Source of the DNA: Pseudomonadota bacterium
GTDB taxonomy: Bacteria; Pseudomonadota; Gammaproteobacteria; Burkholderiales; Thiobacillaceae
Direction: 5' to 3'
Length of the DNA: 9,488 nt
NCBI GenBank assembly: GCA_021791235.1
Contig: JAJYXA010000218.1
Span: 1 to 9,488, forward strand
The stretch's first letter is position 1; each line of letters opens with the position of its first letter. The position numbers and the translations under genes were made by a program. Shown in pieces: positions 1 through 6,269 of this stretch. The notes under the pieces were generated by a model, which was given only the letters and a program-made list of their open reading frames with translations, had not been told where the DNA came from and ran no database searches.

Positions 1-452
1 GCTCGCGCGACAACAACGGCGTGAACATGGCCGGCCTTTCGGTGGGACTGCGGCTGCCGATCTTCAACGGCAATCGCGGCAATATCGCGATCGCGCGGGC
101 TTCGCGCCATGTGCTGCTGGCGCAGTATCAGGCGCGTCTCGACTCGGATACGAGCGAGGTGCACGCGCTGGATGACGCGCTGGGCAGCATCGCGAGCGAA
201 CTGCGCGTCGTGGAAAAGCCTCTGCGCAAGTTGCGGGAGACGGCCGCGCGGGCGCAGCGCGCGTTCAACGCCGGCGCGCTCGACTGGACCGCCTACGCTG
301 GCGCGGAACAGACCTATCTCGAGCGCGCATCCCTGGCGATCTCGCTGCAGCGCTCGCTGGCGCAAGGCCGGGTGGCCCTGCAGACCCTGCTCGGCGTTAC
401 CGATCTGGCTCAAAAAGTGCCGGCGAAATCTGAATCGGAGCCATCATCATGA
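1..452 (+). CDS. Outer-membrane efflux factor, TolC/CzcC-like (5' partial)
   Basis: This is the C-terminal part of an outer-membrane channel of a tripartite efflux pump; the first complete codon is at base 3 and the start lies outside the window. About 149 residues are visible, roughly a third of a usual TolC-family protein. The fragment opens with a strand-like GLSVGLRLPIFNGNRG stretch, the typical outer-membrane-factor pattern (small-residue strand, LPIFN, then N-R-G before a helix). Long amphipathic helices rich in Ala, Arg and Leu follow, then the usual closing 'AxxxLLG' segment (ALQTLLGV). The stop TGA overlaps the next ATG in ATGA, so translation of the adaptor is probably coupled. Position ahead of adaptor and pump matches czcCBA-type gene order, whereas many drug-efflux operons put the channel last. 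Substrate cannot be read from the fragment. The family call is firm; CzcC-like versus another OMF group is inference. Confidence 0.88.
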   Translation, partial: SRDNNGVNMAGLSVGLRLPIFNGNRGNIAIARASRHVLLAQYQARLDSDTSEVHALDDALGSIASELRVVEKPLRKLRETAARAQRAFNAGALDWTAYAGAEQTYLERASLAISLQRSLAQGRVALQTLLGVTDLAQKVPAKSESEPSS

Positions 453-1492
453 GGAAGCTTGCCATGCGTCAGTCCATCAGGATGGAGTGGCAGGCATTCC
501 TCCTTGGCGGTTTTGTCGCTGCGTCAGCGCTGCTCTCACTTGCCGGCACCGCAGGTGCGGCGACGCTTGAAGTCAGCGTGGCGCATCCGATCGCCAGCCG
601 CAAGGCGGCGGTGTCCGCAGCGTTTGGCACGGTTGAAACCTCGGATCACGCAGCCATGGTGGCGCCGTTTGACGGCGTCGTGGAGTCGGTGTCGGTGCGC
701 TCGGGCAATGCGATCAGTGCAGGCCGCGTACTGCTGCAGATCCAGCCGCTCACCCTCGCGTCCCGGACGCGGGCGGCCGCAGCCGCCGTCGCGGCGGCAA
801 AGGCGGATCTGGCGCAAAAGCAAATTCTCGCCGCACAAAGGTTGGTCACCGCCGCCGCACTGGAAACGGCGCGCGCTCAGTTGGCCGCGCGCGTGGCAGC
901 GCGCGCGACCCTCCAGGCACAGCTTCGCCTCGGCCTCGTGCGCGCGCCCTTTGCCGGGACGGTCCGGGACGTAGCAGCCGTCGGCACCCGCGTACTGCAG
1001 GGCCAGCCGTTGCTGCACATCGACGGCAATGGCGCACTGCGGATCGAAGCCGCATTCCCGATGGCCGCTGTGCGCGGTCTGCACGCGGGCACCGCCATGA
1101 CCCTTGTCGCCGACGGCGGCTCCGGTCCCGGTCAGGTTTATTCGGTGGCGCGGGCCACGGATCGCTACGGACTGGTGTCGGTGTACCTGACTCCGTCACC
1201 CACGCTGCGCCTGATGCCCGGCGAAGTCGTAAAGGTCCGGTTGGATGCAGCCGTCGAAGACGCCTGGCGCGTGCCGCGGGCCGCGGTGGTGTTGCGCGGC
1301 ACCGCAGCGCGGGTGTTCGTCGATCAGGGCGGTCGCGCCCGTGCGCTGACGGTGAAGCTGCTGGCGGTCGATGCGGATGGCGCCGTAGTGCGTGGCGATC
1401 TGCGGCCGGACAGCGACGTGATCGTTTCCAACCCTGCATGGCTGCGCGCTGGCACGCCGGTGACCCGGAAACCCGCAGATCCTAAACCATGA
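449..1492 (+). CDS. Periplasmic adaptor (membrane fusion protein) of RND efflux pump
   Basis: Links the inner-membrane RND pump to the outer-membrane channel. The 347-residue product starts with an export signal: a basic start, a hydrophobic stretch at about residues 17-34, and a small-residue region TAGAA at about 34-38 that could be a cleavage site. The two halves of the biotinyl/lipoyl-like domain are clear at about 70-100 (APFDGVVESVSVRSGNAIS) and 163-191 (RAPFAGTVRDVAAVGTRV). They flank an Ala/Gln/Arg-rich helical hairpin at about 104-160, and beta-barrel and membrane-proximal segments follow to about 335. The hairpin is short. I chose ATG 449 because it overlaps the previous stop and has CGGAG 8 bases upstream. 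ATG 464 is also possible, has GAGGAAG upstream, and would keep the signal sequence. The gene overlaps the pump gene by ATGA at 1489-1492. No metal-binding His cluster is visible, so the substrate is unknown. Confidence 0.92.
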   Translation: MRKLAMRQSIRMEWQAFLLGGFVAASALLSLAGTAGAATLEVSVAHPIASRKAAVSAAFGTVETSDHAAMVAPFDGVVESVSVRSGNAISAGRVLLQIQPLTLASRTRAAAAAVAAAKADLAQKQILAAQRLVTAAALETARAQLAARVAARATLQAQLRLGLVRAPFAGTVRDVAAVGTRVLQGQPLLHIDGNGALRIEAAFPMAAVRGLHAGTAMTLVADGGSGPGQVYSVARATDRYGLVSVYLTPSPTLRLMPGEVVKVRLDAAVEDAWRVPRAAVVLRGTAARVFVDQGGRARALTVKLLAVDADGAVVRGDLRPDSDVIVSNPAWLRAGTPVTRKPADPKP

Positions 1493-4400
1493 AGCGCTAC
1501 TTGAGCGCGCTGTGGCGCAACCGCGCCACGCTGCTGCTGGTCGCTACCTTCGTTCTGGCAGCAGGCACGCTGGCATTCCGGCAGTTGCCGCGCAGCGTGT
1601 TCCCGGACGTCACGTTCCCGCGGGTCAGCGTAATCGCCACCTGGGGCTACGCGCCGCCGAAACTCGTGCTGCTGCAGTTGACGCAACCGTTGGAGCGTGC
1701 CGCCAAGAGCGTGCCCGGCGTGCGCCTGGTGCGCTCGCAGACCGGCAACGGATTGTCGAAGTTGCACGTCTACTTCTCGCCCGGCGTGTCGGCCAGTCAG
1801 TCCTATGTCCTGCTTCAGGCTCAGCTTGCGTCGGTCAGCCTTCCGGCCGACGCGCATCTCACGGTGCGGCTGATGAGGCCGAATGTGTTTCCGTTCGCAG
1901 AATACGCTCTGGTGTCCAACACCGCCGACAGTTCGGCGATGCAACCGCTGTTCGAGTTCAAGGTGCGGCCTGCCTTGCTGAATGTCCCGGGCGTGTTCAC
2001 CGTGGACGGCATCGGCCGCGGCTCGGCACAGGTGGACGTACGCCTGAATCCGGTCAAACTGGCGCAAATGCACCTCACCGCCGCAAGCGTTGCGCAGGCC
2101 TTGCGCGCGCACCAGGGTCCGTACTTTTCCGGACGCGTCGACGCGTTCCATCAGCAGTTCCTGCTCAATACCCGTGGACGTCCGCAGACGCTGGCGCAAC
2201 TGCGCGAGCTGCCCATTCCGCTGCCCGCCAACGGCGCGCGCACGCCCCACACGGTGCCGTTGTCCGCGCTCGGCGAGGTCAGCGAGCGGGCGCCGCCCGA
2301 AATCCGCGGCGCCGCGGTGGTCGACTGGAAGCACGCGCTGCTGATCGACATCGCGCCGCAGGCCGGTGTGGACGTGACCTCGGTGTCCGCTCAGGTGGAT
2401 ACAGCGGTGACGCAACTGCGCGCATCGCTGCCTTCCGGCGTGCAGTTAATCAAGATTTACGATTTTTCCAATCTCGTGCAGTCGAGCCTGGGTGATGTCT
2501 GGATCGCCCTGCTGCTGGGCACGGTGATTACCTTGCTGGTGGTGGTGGCGTTTTTGCGCCGTTTCGACCTCGCCCTGGCCACGCTGGTCGTCGTGCCGCT
2601 GTCACTCGCCGCCGCCCTGCTGGTTCTCAAGGCCGCGGGCCTGGGGCTCAACATCATGACCCTCGGCGGCCTGACCGCGGCCATCGGCGCACTGGTGGAT
2701 CACGCGATTGTCGTGATCGAGCACGCCATGGCTACCGACCCGACGCGGCCACTGGCCGAACGGCGCGCGGCGGCGCTGCGCGCCTGCGCGGACATTCTTC
2801 CGGTGATGACGCTTGCCACGCTCACCTCGGCGCTGTTGTTCCTGCCGCTGGTGTTTCTGTCGGGCACGCTCGGCATCCTGTTTCGGCAGATGGCAATCGC
2901 GCTGGTCGTCGCGCTGGTCATCTCGCAAATAGTAGCGTTCACGGTCACGCCGATGCTGGCGCTCTGGCTGGTCGGACGCACGGGTCCGCGCAGTAAGGCG
3001 CCGCGTTTTGCGCGGCGGCTGCGGGTGGCCTACGACCGGCTGTTGCGCCGTGCGCTCGGTCGTCCCATCCTCGCCTTGCCGATAGCGCTGGCCATCGCGG
3101 TGTTCGCCGGAATTGCGTTGTTCAGCCTGCCCACCGCTTGGCTGCCTGCCTGGGACGAGGGCGCGATCGCGGTTCCGTTCCGAACGCCCCTGGGCAGTTC
3201 GGCGGCGGATACCCTTGCCGTCGGCCGCCGCGTGCTGCAGGTGGCGGCGCAGAACCCCGCAGTCCAATCTGCATCGGTGCGCGCCGGGCAGAGCCTGGAG
3301 AATCCCCGCGCGGATCCCAACAAGGGCGATCTGGTGATCCTGCTCAAGTCCCGCCGGGCACCGGTTGCGACCGTCATCGACCAACTGCGGTCGGCATTCA
3401 AACAGGCGATTCCAGACCTGGCGATGCTGAAACTGCATCAGGTGTTGGTGAATGAACTTGGCAATCTGTCCGGCTCACACGCGCCGTTGGAAGTGGAGTT
3501 GTTCGGCAAGAGCTCGAGCCTGCTGGCGCTGTGGGGCGAGCGCACCGCCGCCGCGCTCAAGCAGACGAAGACATTCAGCGAAGTGACCCTGAAAGGCGGC
3601 TCCACCGGACCTGCGTTCGAGGTGCTGCCGCGGCCACGGGCAGCGCTGGATGGGATCACGCCGGTCGATATCGCCCATCAGCTGGAGGAGGCCTACTGGG
3701 GCCGCACCGAGGGTTTCATGCTGCGGGGCGAGCAGATCCTGCCGCTGTCGGTTTCAGTCCGCACCGATTCGGCCGCCCGGAATCCGCAGACCTTTGCCGA
3801 GCATCTCTGGATTCAAGACCCGGCCGGGCGGCCGCTGCCGCTCGCATCCGTGGCGCGGGTGCGTTTCGACGAATCCGTGCCCTATACCGATCACCAGAAC
3901 CTGGTGCCCTACACCTATATCCAGCTTACGCCGAAGCCGGGACTGGGATTGAATCAGGCGGCTGGCTCCGCGCGGCACACCCTCGCTGCGCTGCATCTGC
4001 CGCCGGACGTGACCTGGCAAATTGGCGGCTATTATCGCCAGCAGACCAAGAGCTTCACGCAGATGGGGGTGATACTCGGCGGCGCGCTGGTCTTGTTGCT
4101 GGCGGCGGTGGGTTTCCAGTTGGGCAGTCAGCGCAAGGCGATCGCGGTCCTGCTGGGCACTGCGATCAGCGCGGCAGGCGCGGCCTGGGCATTGCGCCTG
4201 TTCGGCATCCCGCTCGACAGCACCGCATTTCTCGGCATGCTGCTGGTATTCGCGATCGTCGTGAACAACGGCATCCTGATTTTCGGCATGGCACGCCTGC
4301 GTCCCGCCGGCTGCTCGCAGCGACTGGCGATGAAGCTCGCCTGCCGCGCCCGCGCGCGGCCGATCCTGATGACCATGGCCGCCGACGTGCTCGGCTTTCT

Positions 4401-4563
4401 GCCGCTCGCATACGGTATCGGGCACGGGACCGACCTGCTCAAGCCATTGGCAGTCGCCGTGATGGGCGGACTCTGCCTTGCCATTCTTGCTTCGCTGCTG
4501 CTGATGCCGATGCTGTTTCTGCTGCTGCGCCCGGGCGAGGAGCAGCCGGTTAGCGCGCTTTAG
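1489..4563 (+). CDS. RND-family efflux pump, inner-membrane permease subunit
   Basis: Proton-driven RND exporter, 1024 residues, full length for the family. The layout is canonical: TM1 at about 12-30, a first periplasmic loop (31-337), TM2-7 at about 338-547, a second loop (about 548-857), and TM8-12 at about 858-1013. Family motifs are visible: FPDVTFPRVSV near residue 38, the TM4 segment AAIGALVDHAIVVIEH at 397-412, FLPLVFLSG at 451-459, and RPILMT at 957-962 before LGFLPLA. By eye, the AcrB relay residues D407, D408, K940, R971 and T978 fall on D404, H405, N926, R955 and T962, so one Asp and the Lys are replaced. The HME-type Asp six residues before the TM4 Asp is Ala here. The pump is therefore neither textbook HAE1 nor textbook HME, although the operon order is Czc-like. 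Its start overlaps the adaptor stop and has no strong ribosome-binding site, which suggests coupling. Substrate is unknown. Confidence 0.95.
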   Translation: MKRYLSALWRNRATLLLVATFVLAAGTLAFRQLPRSVFPDVTFPRVSVIATWGYAPPKLVLLQLTQPLERAAKSVPGVRLVRSQTGNGLSKLHVYFSPGVSASQSYVLLQAQLASVSLPADAHLTVRLMRPNVFPFAEYALVSNTADSSAMQPLFEFKVRPALLNVPGVFTVDGIGRGSAQVDVRLNPVKLAQMHLTAASVAQALRAHQGPYFSGRVDAFHQQFLLNTRGRPQTLAQLRELPIPLPANGARTPHTVPLSALGEVSERAPPEIRGAAVVDWKHALLIDIAPQAGVDVTSVSAQVDTAVTQLRASLPSGVQLIKIYDFSNLVQSSLGDVWIALLLGTVITLLVVVAFLRRFDLALATLVVVPLSLAAALLVLKAAGLGLNIMTLGGLTAAIGALVDHAIVVIEHAMATDPTRPLAERRAAALRACADILPVMTLATLTSALLFLPLVFLSGTLGILFRQMAIALVVALVISQIVAFTVTPMLALWLVGRTGPRSKAPRFARRLRVAYDRLLRRALGRPILALPIALAIAVFAGIALFSLPTAWLPAWDEGAIAVPFRTPLGSSAADTLAVGRRVLQVAAQNPAVQSASVRAGQSLENPRADPNKGDLVILLKSRRAPVATVIDQLRSAFKQAIPDLAMLKLHQVLVNELGNLSGSHAPLEVELFGKSSSLLALWGERTAAALKQTKTFSEVTLKGGSTGPAFEVLPRPRAALDGITPVDIAHQLEEAYWGRTEGFMLRGEQILPLSVSVRTDSAARNPQTFAEHLWIQDPAGRPLPLASVARVRFDESVPYTDHQNLVPYTYIQLTPKPGLGLNQAAGSARHTLAALHLPPDVTWQIGGYYRQQTKSFTQMGVILGGALVLLLAAVGFQLGSQRKAIAVLLGTAISAAGAAWALRLFGIPLDSTAFLGMLLVFAIVVNNGILIFGMARLRPAGCSQRLAMKLACRARARPILMTMAADVLGFLPLAYGIGHGTDLLKPLAVAVMGGLCLAILASLLLMPMLFLLLRPGEEQPVSAL

Positions 4564-4643
4564 GCAGCGCATAGTGCGGTTTGGGATCGAGACTCTAACG
4601 TGGACGCGCGATGAAGTTGGCCGCAGCTTCGCTGTGCTGGGGC

Positions 4644-4688
4644 ATGATGATGAAATCGTTTATTGCAGAACCGTTAGTCAGTGAATAG
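4644..4688 (+). other. Possible 14-codon leader ORF before dedA
   Basis: The 117-base gap between the pump gene and the DedA gene holds no convincing terminator or promoter. Its only structured element is a short frame with three consecutive ATGs, reading MMMKSFIAEPLVSE, preceded by GCTGGGG. It ends in TAG at 4686-4688, overlapping the GTG start of dedA at 4681 in another frame. Because dedA itself has no good ribosome-binding site, reinitiation from this frame could help its translation. The frame is too short for coding statistics and may be chance. Confidence 0.2.
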
Positions 4689-5319
4689 CCTGCTTGCCAC
4701 GGTCCACCCCTACATCGTCCAATACGGTTACGGCGCGCTGTTCGGTGCGCTGTTCGCCGAGTCGTTTGGGTTACCGTTGCCGGGCGAGACCTTCCTGGTC
4801 GCCGCGTCGTTCCTCGCCGTACAGGGCCAGCTCAACATCTGGCTCGTGGGTCTGACGGCATGCGCGGCGGCGGTGCTCGGCGACAACGTTGGCTATGCAA
4901 TTGGCCGCTTCGGCGGCCGCAGGCTGGTCGCCCGCCATGGCGCGCGCTTAGGCATCAGCGCCGGGCGGCTGAATCAGGCGGAGCGTTTTTTCGCGCATTA
5001 CGGCCCCGAAGTCGTCATCATTGCGCGTTTCTTCCCGCTGCTGCGCCAGCTCAACGGCATCGTTGCGGGCAGCGCCGCAATGGGCTGGAAACGTTTTGCA
5101 GTCTACAACGCGCTGGGCGGGCTCCTTTGGGTCGGCGCATGGAGTTCTGGCGTCTACTATTTCGGTCAGCAGATTGCAGTATGGCTGCTGCGGGTTCACA
5201 CGGCAGAATTGTGGCTGGCGGGCACGCTGACGCTGCCCCTGCTCGCCGCCGCAGCTTACTGGGCCATTTCGAAACGATCGCGCAGCCGACGCCGAGACCC
5301 AAATGCAAACCGAAACTGA
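4681..5319 (+). CDS. DedA-family (SNARE-associated/VTT domain) membrane protein
   Basis: Integral inner-membrane protein of 212 residues, typical DedA length. Members have been linked to membrane homeostasis, proton-motive-force maintenance and lipid-carrier flipping; which applies here is unknown. The diagnostic stretch FAESFGLPLPGETFL (25-39) carries E27 and E36, likely equivalents of the essential acidic pair in E. coli YqjA. GDNVGYAIGRFGGR lies at 67-80. The block RFFPLLRQLNGIVAGSAAMG (116-135) holds R116 and R122, spaced like the essential YqjA arginine pair, and leads into FxxYNxxGxxxW-type sequence at 139-150. Hydrophobic segments lie at about 15-45, 52-75, 108-130, 140-160 and 176-196. 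The tail is strongly basic (SKRSRSRRR). GTG 4681 is the first possible start because TAG lies in frame at 4675; it has only a weak ribosome-binding site. The gene is co-directional with the efflux operon, 117 bases downstream, so co-transcription is possible. Confidence 0.92.
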   Translation: MNSLLATVHPYIVQYGYGALFGALFAESFGLPLPGETFLVAASFLAVQGQLNIWLVGLTACAAAVLGDNVGYAIGRFGGRRLVARHGARLGISAGRLNQAERFFAHYGPEVVIIARFFPLLRQLNGIVAGSAAMGWKRFAVYNALGGLLWVGAWSSGVYYFGQQIAVWLLRVHTAELWLAGTLTLPLLAAAAYWAISKRSRSRRRDPNANRN

Positions 5320-5391
5320 TCGATGGCGACGGCAAGCGCACGGGAAGCCACGCGCGAGCTCGAACCGACCGAAAGAATGGCGTTAACACCG

Positions 5392-5397
5392 AAGGAG
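5392..5397 (+). promoter_or_regulatory. Strong ribosome-binding site for ccoQ-like gene
   Basis: AAGGAG lies 7 bases upstream of ATG 5405. This is the best Shine-Dalgarno match in the left block and is the main reason to accept the short reading frame behind it as a real gene. No -35/-10 promoter is recognisable in the 85-base gap after dedA. Confidence 0.75.
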
Positions 5398-5404
5398 AAA
5401 GCTC

Positions 5405-5542
5405 ATGAGCGGGAACGCGTGCGCTATCTACACAGTCATCCTGCTGGTGCTGTTCATAGGCGTGCTGCTTTGGACGTTTGGTAAAAAGCGTAAAAAACGC
5501 TTTGAGAAAGACGCCGAGATTCCATTCCAGGACGGGCAATGA
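5405..5542 (+). CDS. ccoQ: CcoQ/FixQ-like cbb3 oxidase subunit (45 aa)
   Basis: Small single-span membrane protein of 45 residues: MSGNACAIYTVILL at the start, one transmembrane helix at about 8-25, a run of Lys/Arg at 27-32 that would stay cytoplasmic, and a tail FEKDAEIPFQD. That layout matches CcoQ/FixQ, the small accessory subunit of cbb3-type cytochrome c oxidase: a hydrophobic helix ending in a Trp, a basic patch, then 'F..AA.LPF.D' or a variant. In cbb3 operons CcoQ helps stability or assembly and sits between ccoO and ccoP. Here neither ccoN/O nor ccoP flanks it: dedA is upstream and a truncated cytochrome b gene follows 172 bases downstream. The gene is thus an orphan copy or the remains of a rearranged operon. 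A strong AAGGAG site fixes the start. The call rests on length, topology and the tail motif, and short proteins give limited evidence. Confidence 0.72.
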   Translation: MSGNACAIYTVILLVLFIGVLLWTFGKKRKKRFEKDAEIPFQDGQ

Positions 5543-5623
5543 GGTGGCAACGACCCGCGCGCCGGCAGATTTCGTCGATGACCCCATTACGATTGAGCGC
5601 CCATATGCAAGGCCCAGCGCGGC

Positions 5624-5645
5624 GCAAGTGACCTTGGTCACATGC
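5624..5645. promoter_or_regulatory. CRP/FNR-superfamily-like operator (GTGA-N6-TCAC)
   Basis: A 22-base imperfect palindrome upstream of the cytochrome b gene. The inner core is GTGACC-TT-GGTCAC (5628-5641). The outer arms GCA (5624-5626) and TGC (5643-5645) also pair, with one A/A mismatch on each side. The core matches the CRP-family pattern GTGA-N6-TCAC, and the right half carries the full TGTGA when read on the - strand. The centre (5634.5) is about 80 bases before the GTG start at 5715, a plausible activator position, but I see no convincing -35/-10 elements to fix the spacing. CRP/Vfr/Clp-type binding is an inference from the motif alone. Confidence 0.5.
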
Positions 5646-5681
5646 AGGTCGTGACCTGCGACACGTCGAAGTCATGACTTC
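5644..5681. repeat. Two further palindromes with shared core ARGTCRTGACYT
   Basis: Directly after the CRP-like site lie GCAGGTC-GT-GACCTGC (5644-5659, 7-base arms) and GAAGTCATGACTTC (5668-5681, a perfect 14-base palindrome). Their cores, AGGTCGTGACCT and AAGTCATGACTT, agree at 9 of 12 positions, and the centres are 23 bases apart, about two helical turns. This looks like a repeated operator for a dimeric regulator just upstream of the cytochrome b start. As RNA, the two arms could also form adjacent hairpins. No specific regulator is recognised. Confidence 0.45.
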
Positions 5682-5714
5682 CGGGCGCTTACATCCGCCG
5701 GGCCGAGGCTTAAA

Positions 5715-6176
5715 GTGAACATCGACGAGAAACTTCAACAGTGGCTGCGGTCGCACCTGACTCTCGAGGACGCGCTGCCGACCAGGATGCCGATCTACGT
5801 AAACTCGATGGCATACTTCTTCGGAACGACCACCCTTTCAGCACTGGTGGTCGTCATCGGGAGCGGAATCATCATCGCCATCTTCGGTCCCGGCTGGTGG
5901 CACGTATCACCGGCGGGCCACTTCCTCAACTCCGTCCACTTCTGGGGAGTGGAGGTGTTCTACTTCGGTCTGGTGCTGCACCTGCTCGCGAAATTCTTCA
6001 AGGCGGCCTGGCGTGACGGCCGCTGGCGCACCTGGGCGATCGGCCTCGTGACCTTCGGCGTGACGATCTTTTCCGGGATCACGGGGACGCTGCTGCAGCA
6101 GAACTGGGACGCCCGATGGAATGCAGTTCAGGGCAAGGATCCGATGAGCGCCCTCGGCCTCCAGTGTGTTCAATGA
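5715..6176 (+). CDS. Truncated cytochrome b (N-terminal domain), likely pseudogene
   Basis: The 153-residue frame is the start of a cytochrome b/b6-type membrane protein, the quinol-oxidising subunit type of bc-like complexes. An amphipathic start (EKLQQWLRSHL) is followed by TM A at about 32-58, TM B at 68-95 and TM C at about 104-127. TM B carries H75 and H89, 14 apart as in the two helix-B haem ligands of cytochrome b. The frame then reads QNWDARWNAVQGKDPMSALGL, as in related proteins, and stops after CVQ. Helix D, which supplies the two partner ligands, is absent, so neither haem could be bound normally. The TGA at 6174-6176 overlaps the start of a group II intron remnant, so the truncation coincides with that junction. 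The GTG start at 5715 has GAGG 6 bases upstream; upstream in-frame codons reach a TGA (5652) without another likely start. A short functional protein is possible but unlikely. Confidence 0.85.
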   Translation: MNIDEKLQQWLRSHLTLEDALPTRMPIYVNSMAYFFGTTTLSALVVVIGSGIIIAIFGPGWWHVSPAGHFLNSVHFWGVEVFYFGLVLHLLAKFFKAAWRDGRWRTWAIGLVTFGVTIFSGITGTLLQQNWDARWNAVQGKDPMSALGLQCVQ

Positions 6177-6247
6177 ACCGCCGGATGCGGAACCGCACGT
6201 CCGGTGGTGTGGGAGGGCGACAGGGGTAACCCTGTCCCCTACCCGAT
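6173..6247 (+). mobile_element. Group II intron 3' remnant (domains 5 and 6), probably class C
   Basis: Domain 5 (6177-6208): the lower stem pairs 6177-6185 with 6200-6208, with one G-U pair at 6180/6205. The two-base bulge is CG (6198-6199), and the upper stem 6186-6189/6194-6197 closes a short loop. The lower stem contains CGC at 6179-6181 at the catalytic-triad position, the variant known from class C introns. Domain 6 (6211-6244): GACAGGG (6219-6225) pairs with CCCTGTC (6230-6236) across a GTAA GNRA loop. Lower pairs 6215-6217/6237-6239, 6214/6240 and 6211-6213/6242-6244 leave A6241 bulged. That A is 7 nt from the end of a terminal GAT, the standard branch-point distance and an AY 3' end. 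Domains 1-4 and the reverse transcriptase are missing, so this is a dead fragment. The 5' limit is uncertain (about 6155-6175). The pairing is read directly; the class is from known class features. Confidence 0.85.
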
Positions 6248-6267
6248 GTGCGCCCGGCAGGGCGCAC
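6248..6267. repeat. Perfect 8-bp hairpin abutting the intron end
   Basis: GTGCGCCC-GGCA-GGGCGCAC begins at the first base after the predicted intron 3' end. No T-run follows on either strand, so it is not itself an intrinsic terminator, but it sits 2 bases from one. It could be part of the intron's exon target or a second stem of the convergent-gene terminator region. Confidence 0.6.
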
Positions 6268-6269
6268 CG

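Noticed and set aside
1324..2415. Long - strand open frame opposite the adaptor and pump genes.
   Set aside because: It is low-complexity, rich in Arg, His and Gln, and is a typical high-GC shadow of the pump gene; no domain is recognisable.
4626..4640. Weak stem GCAGC-TTC-GCTGT after the pump gene as a possible terminator.
   Set aside because: The stem is short with a G-U pair and there is no T-run, so it does not support termination of the efflux operon.
5323..5478. A 51-codon frame starting at ATG 5323 across the dedA-ccoQ gap.
   Set aside because: It overlaps ccoQ in another frame, lacks a ribosome-binding site and shows no recognisable motif.
5482..5504. Inverted repeat AAAGCG...CGCTTT inside ccoQ.
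   Set aside because: It is explained by the Lys/Arg-rich coding run; the loop is A-rich and there is no terminator tail.
5544..5654. A GTG-started 36-codon frame right after ccoQ (MATTRAPADFVDDPITIERP...).
   Set aside because: Its composition is plausible for protein and its place is where ccoP would be expected, but it has no CcoP-like membrane or haem motif, no ribosome-binding site, and runs into the palindrome cluster. I cannot support it as a gene.
6248..6267. The hairpin next to the intron end as an integron attC site (some class C introns target attC).
   Set aside because: No RYYYAAC/GTTRRRY core sites or typical attC bulges are visible.
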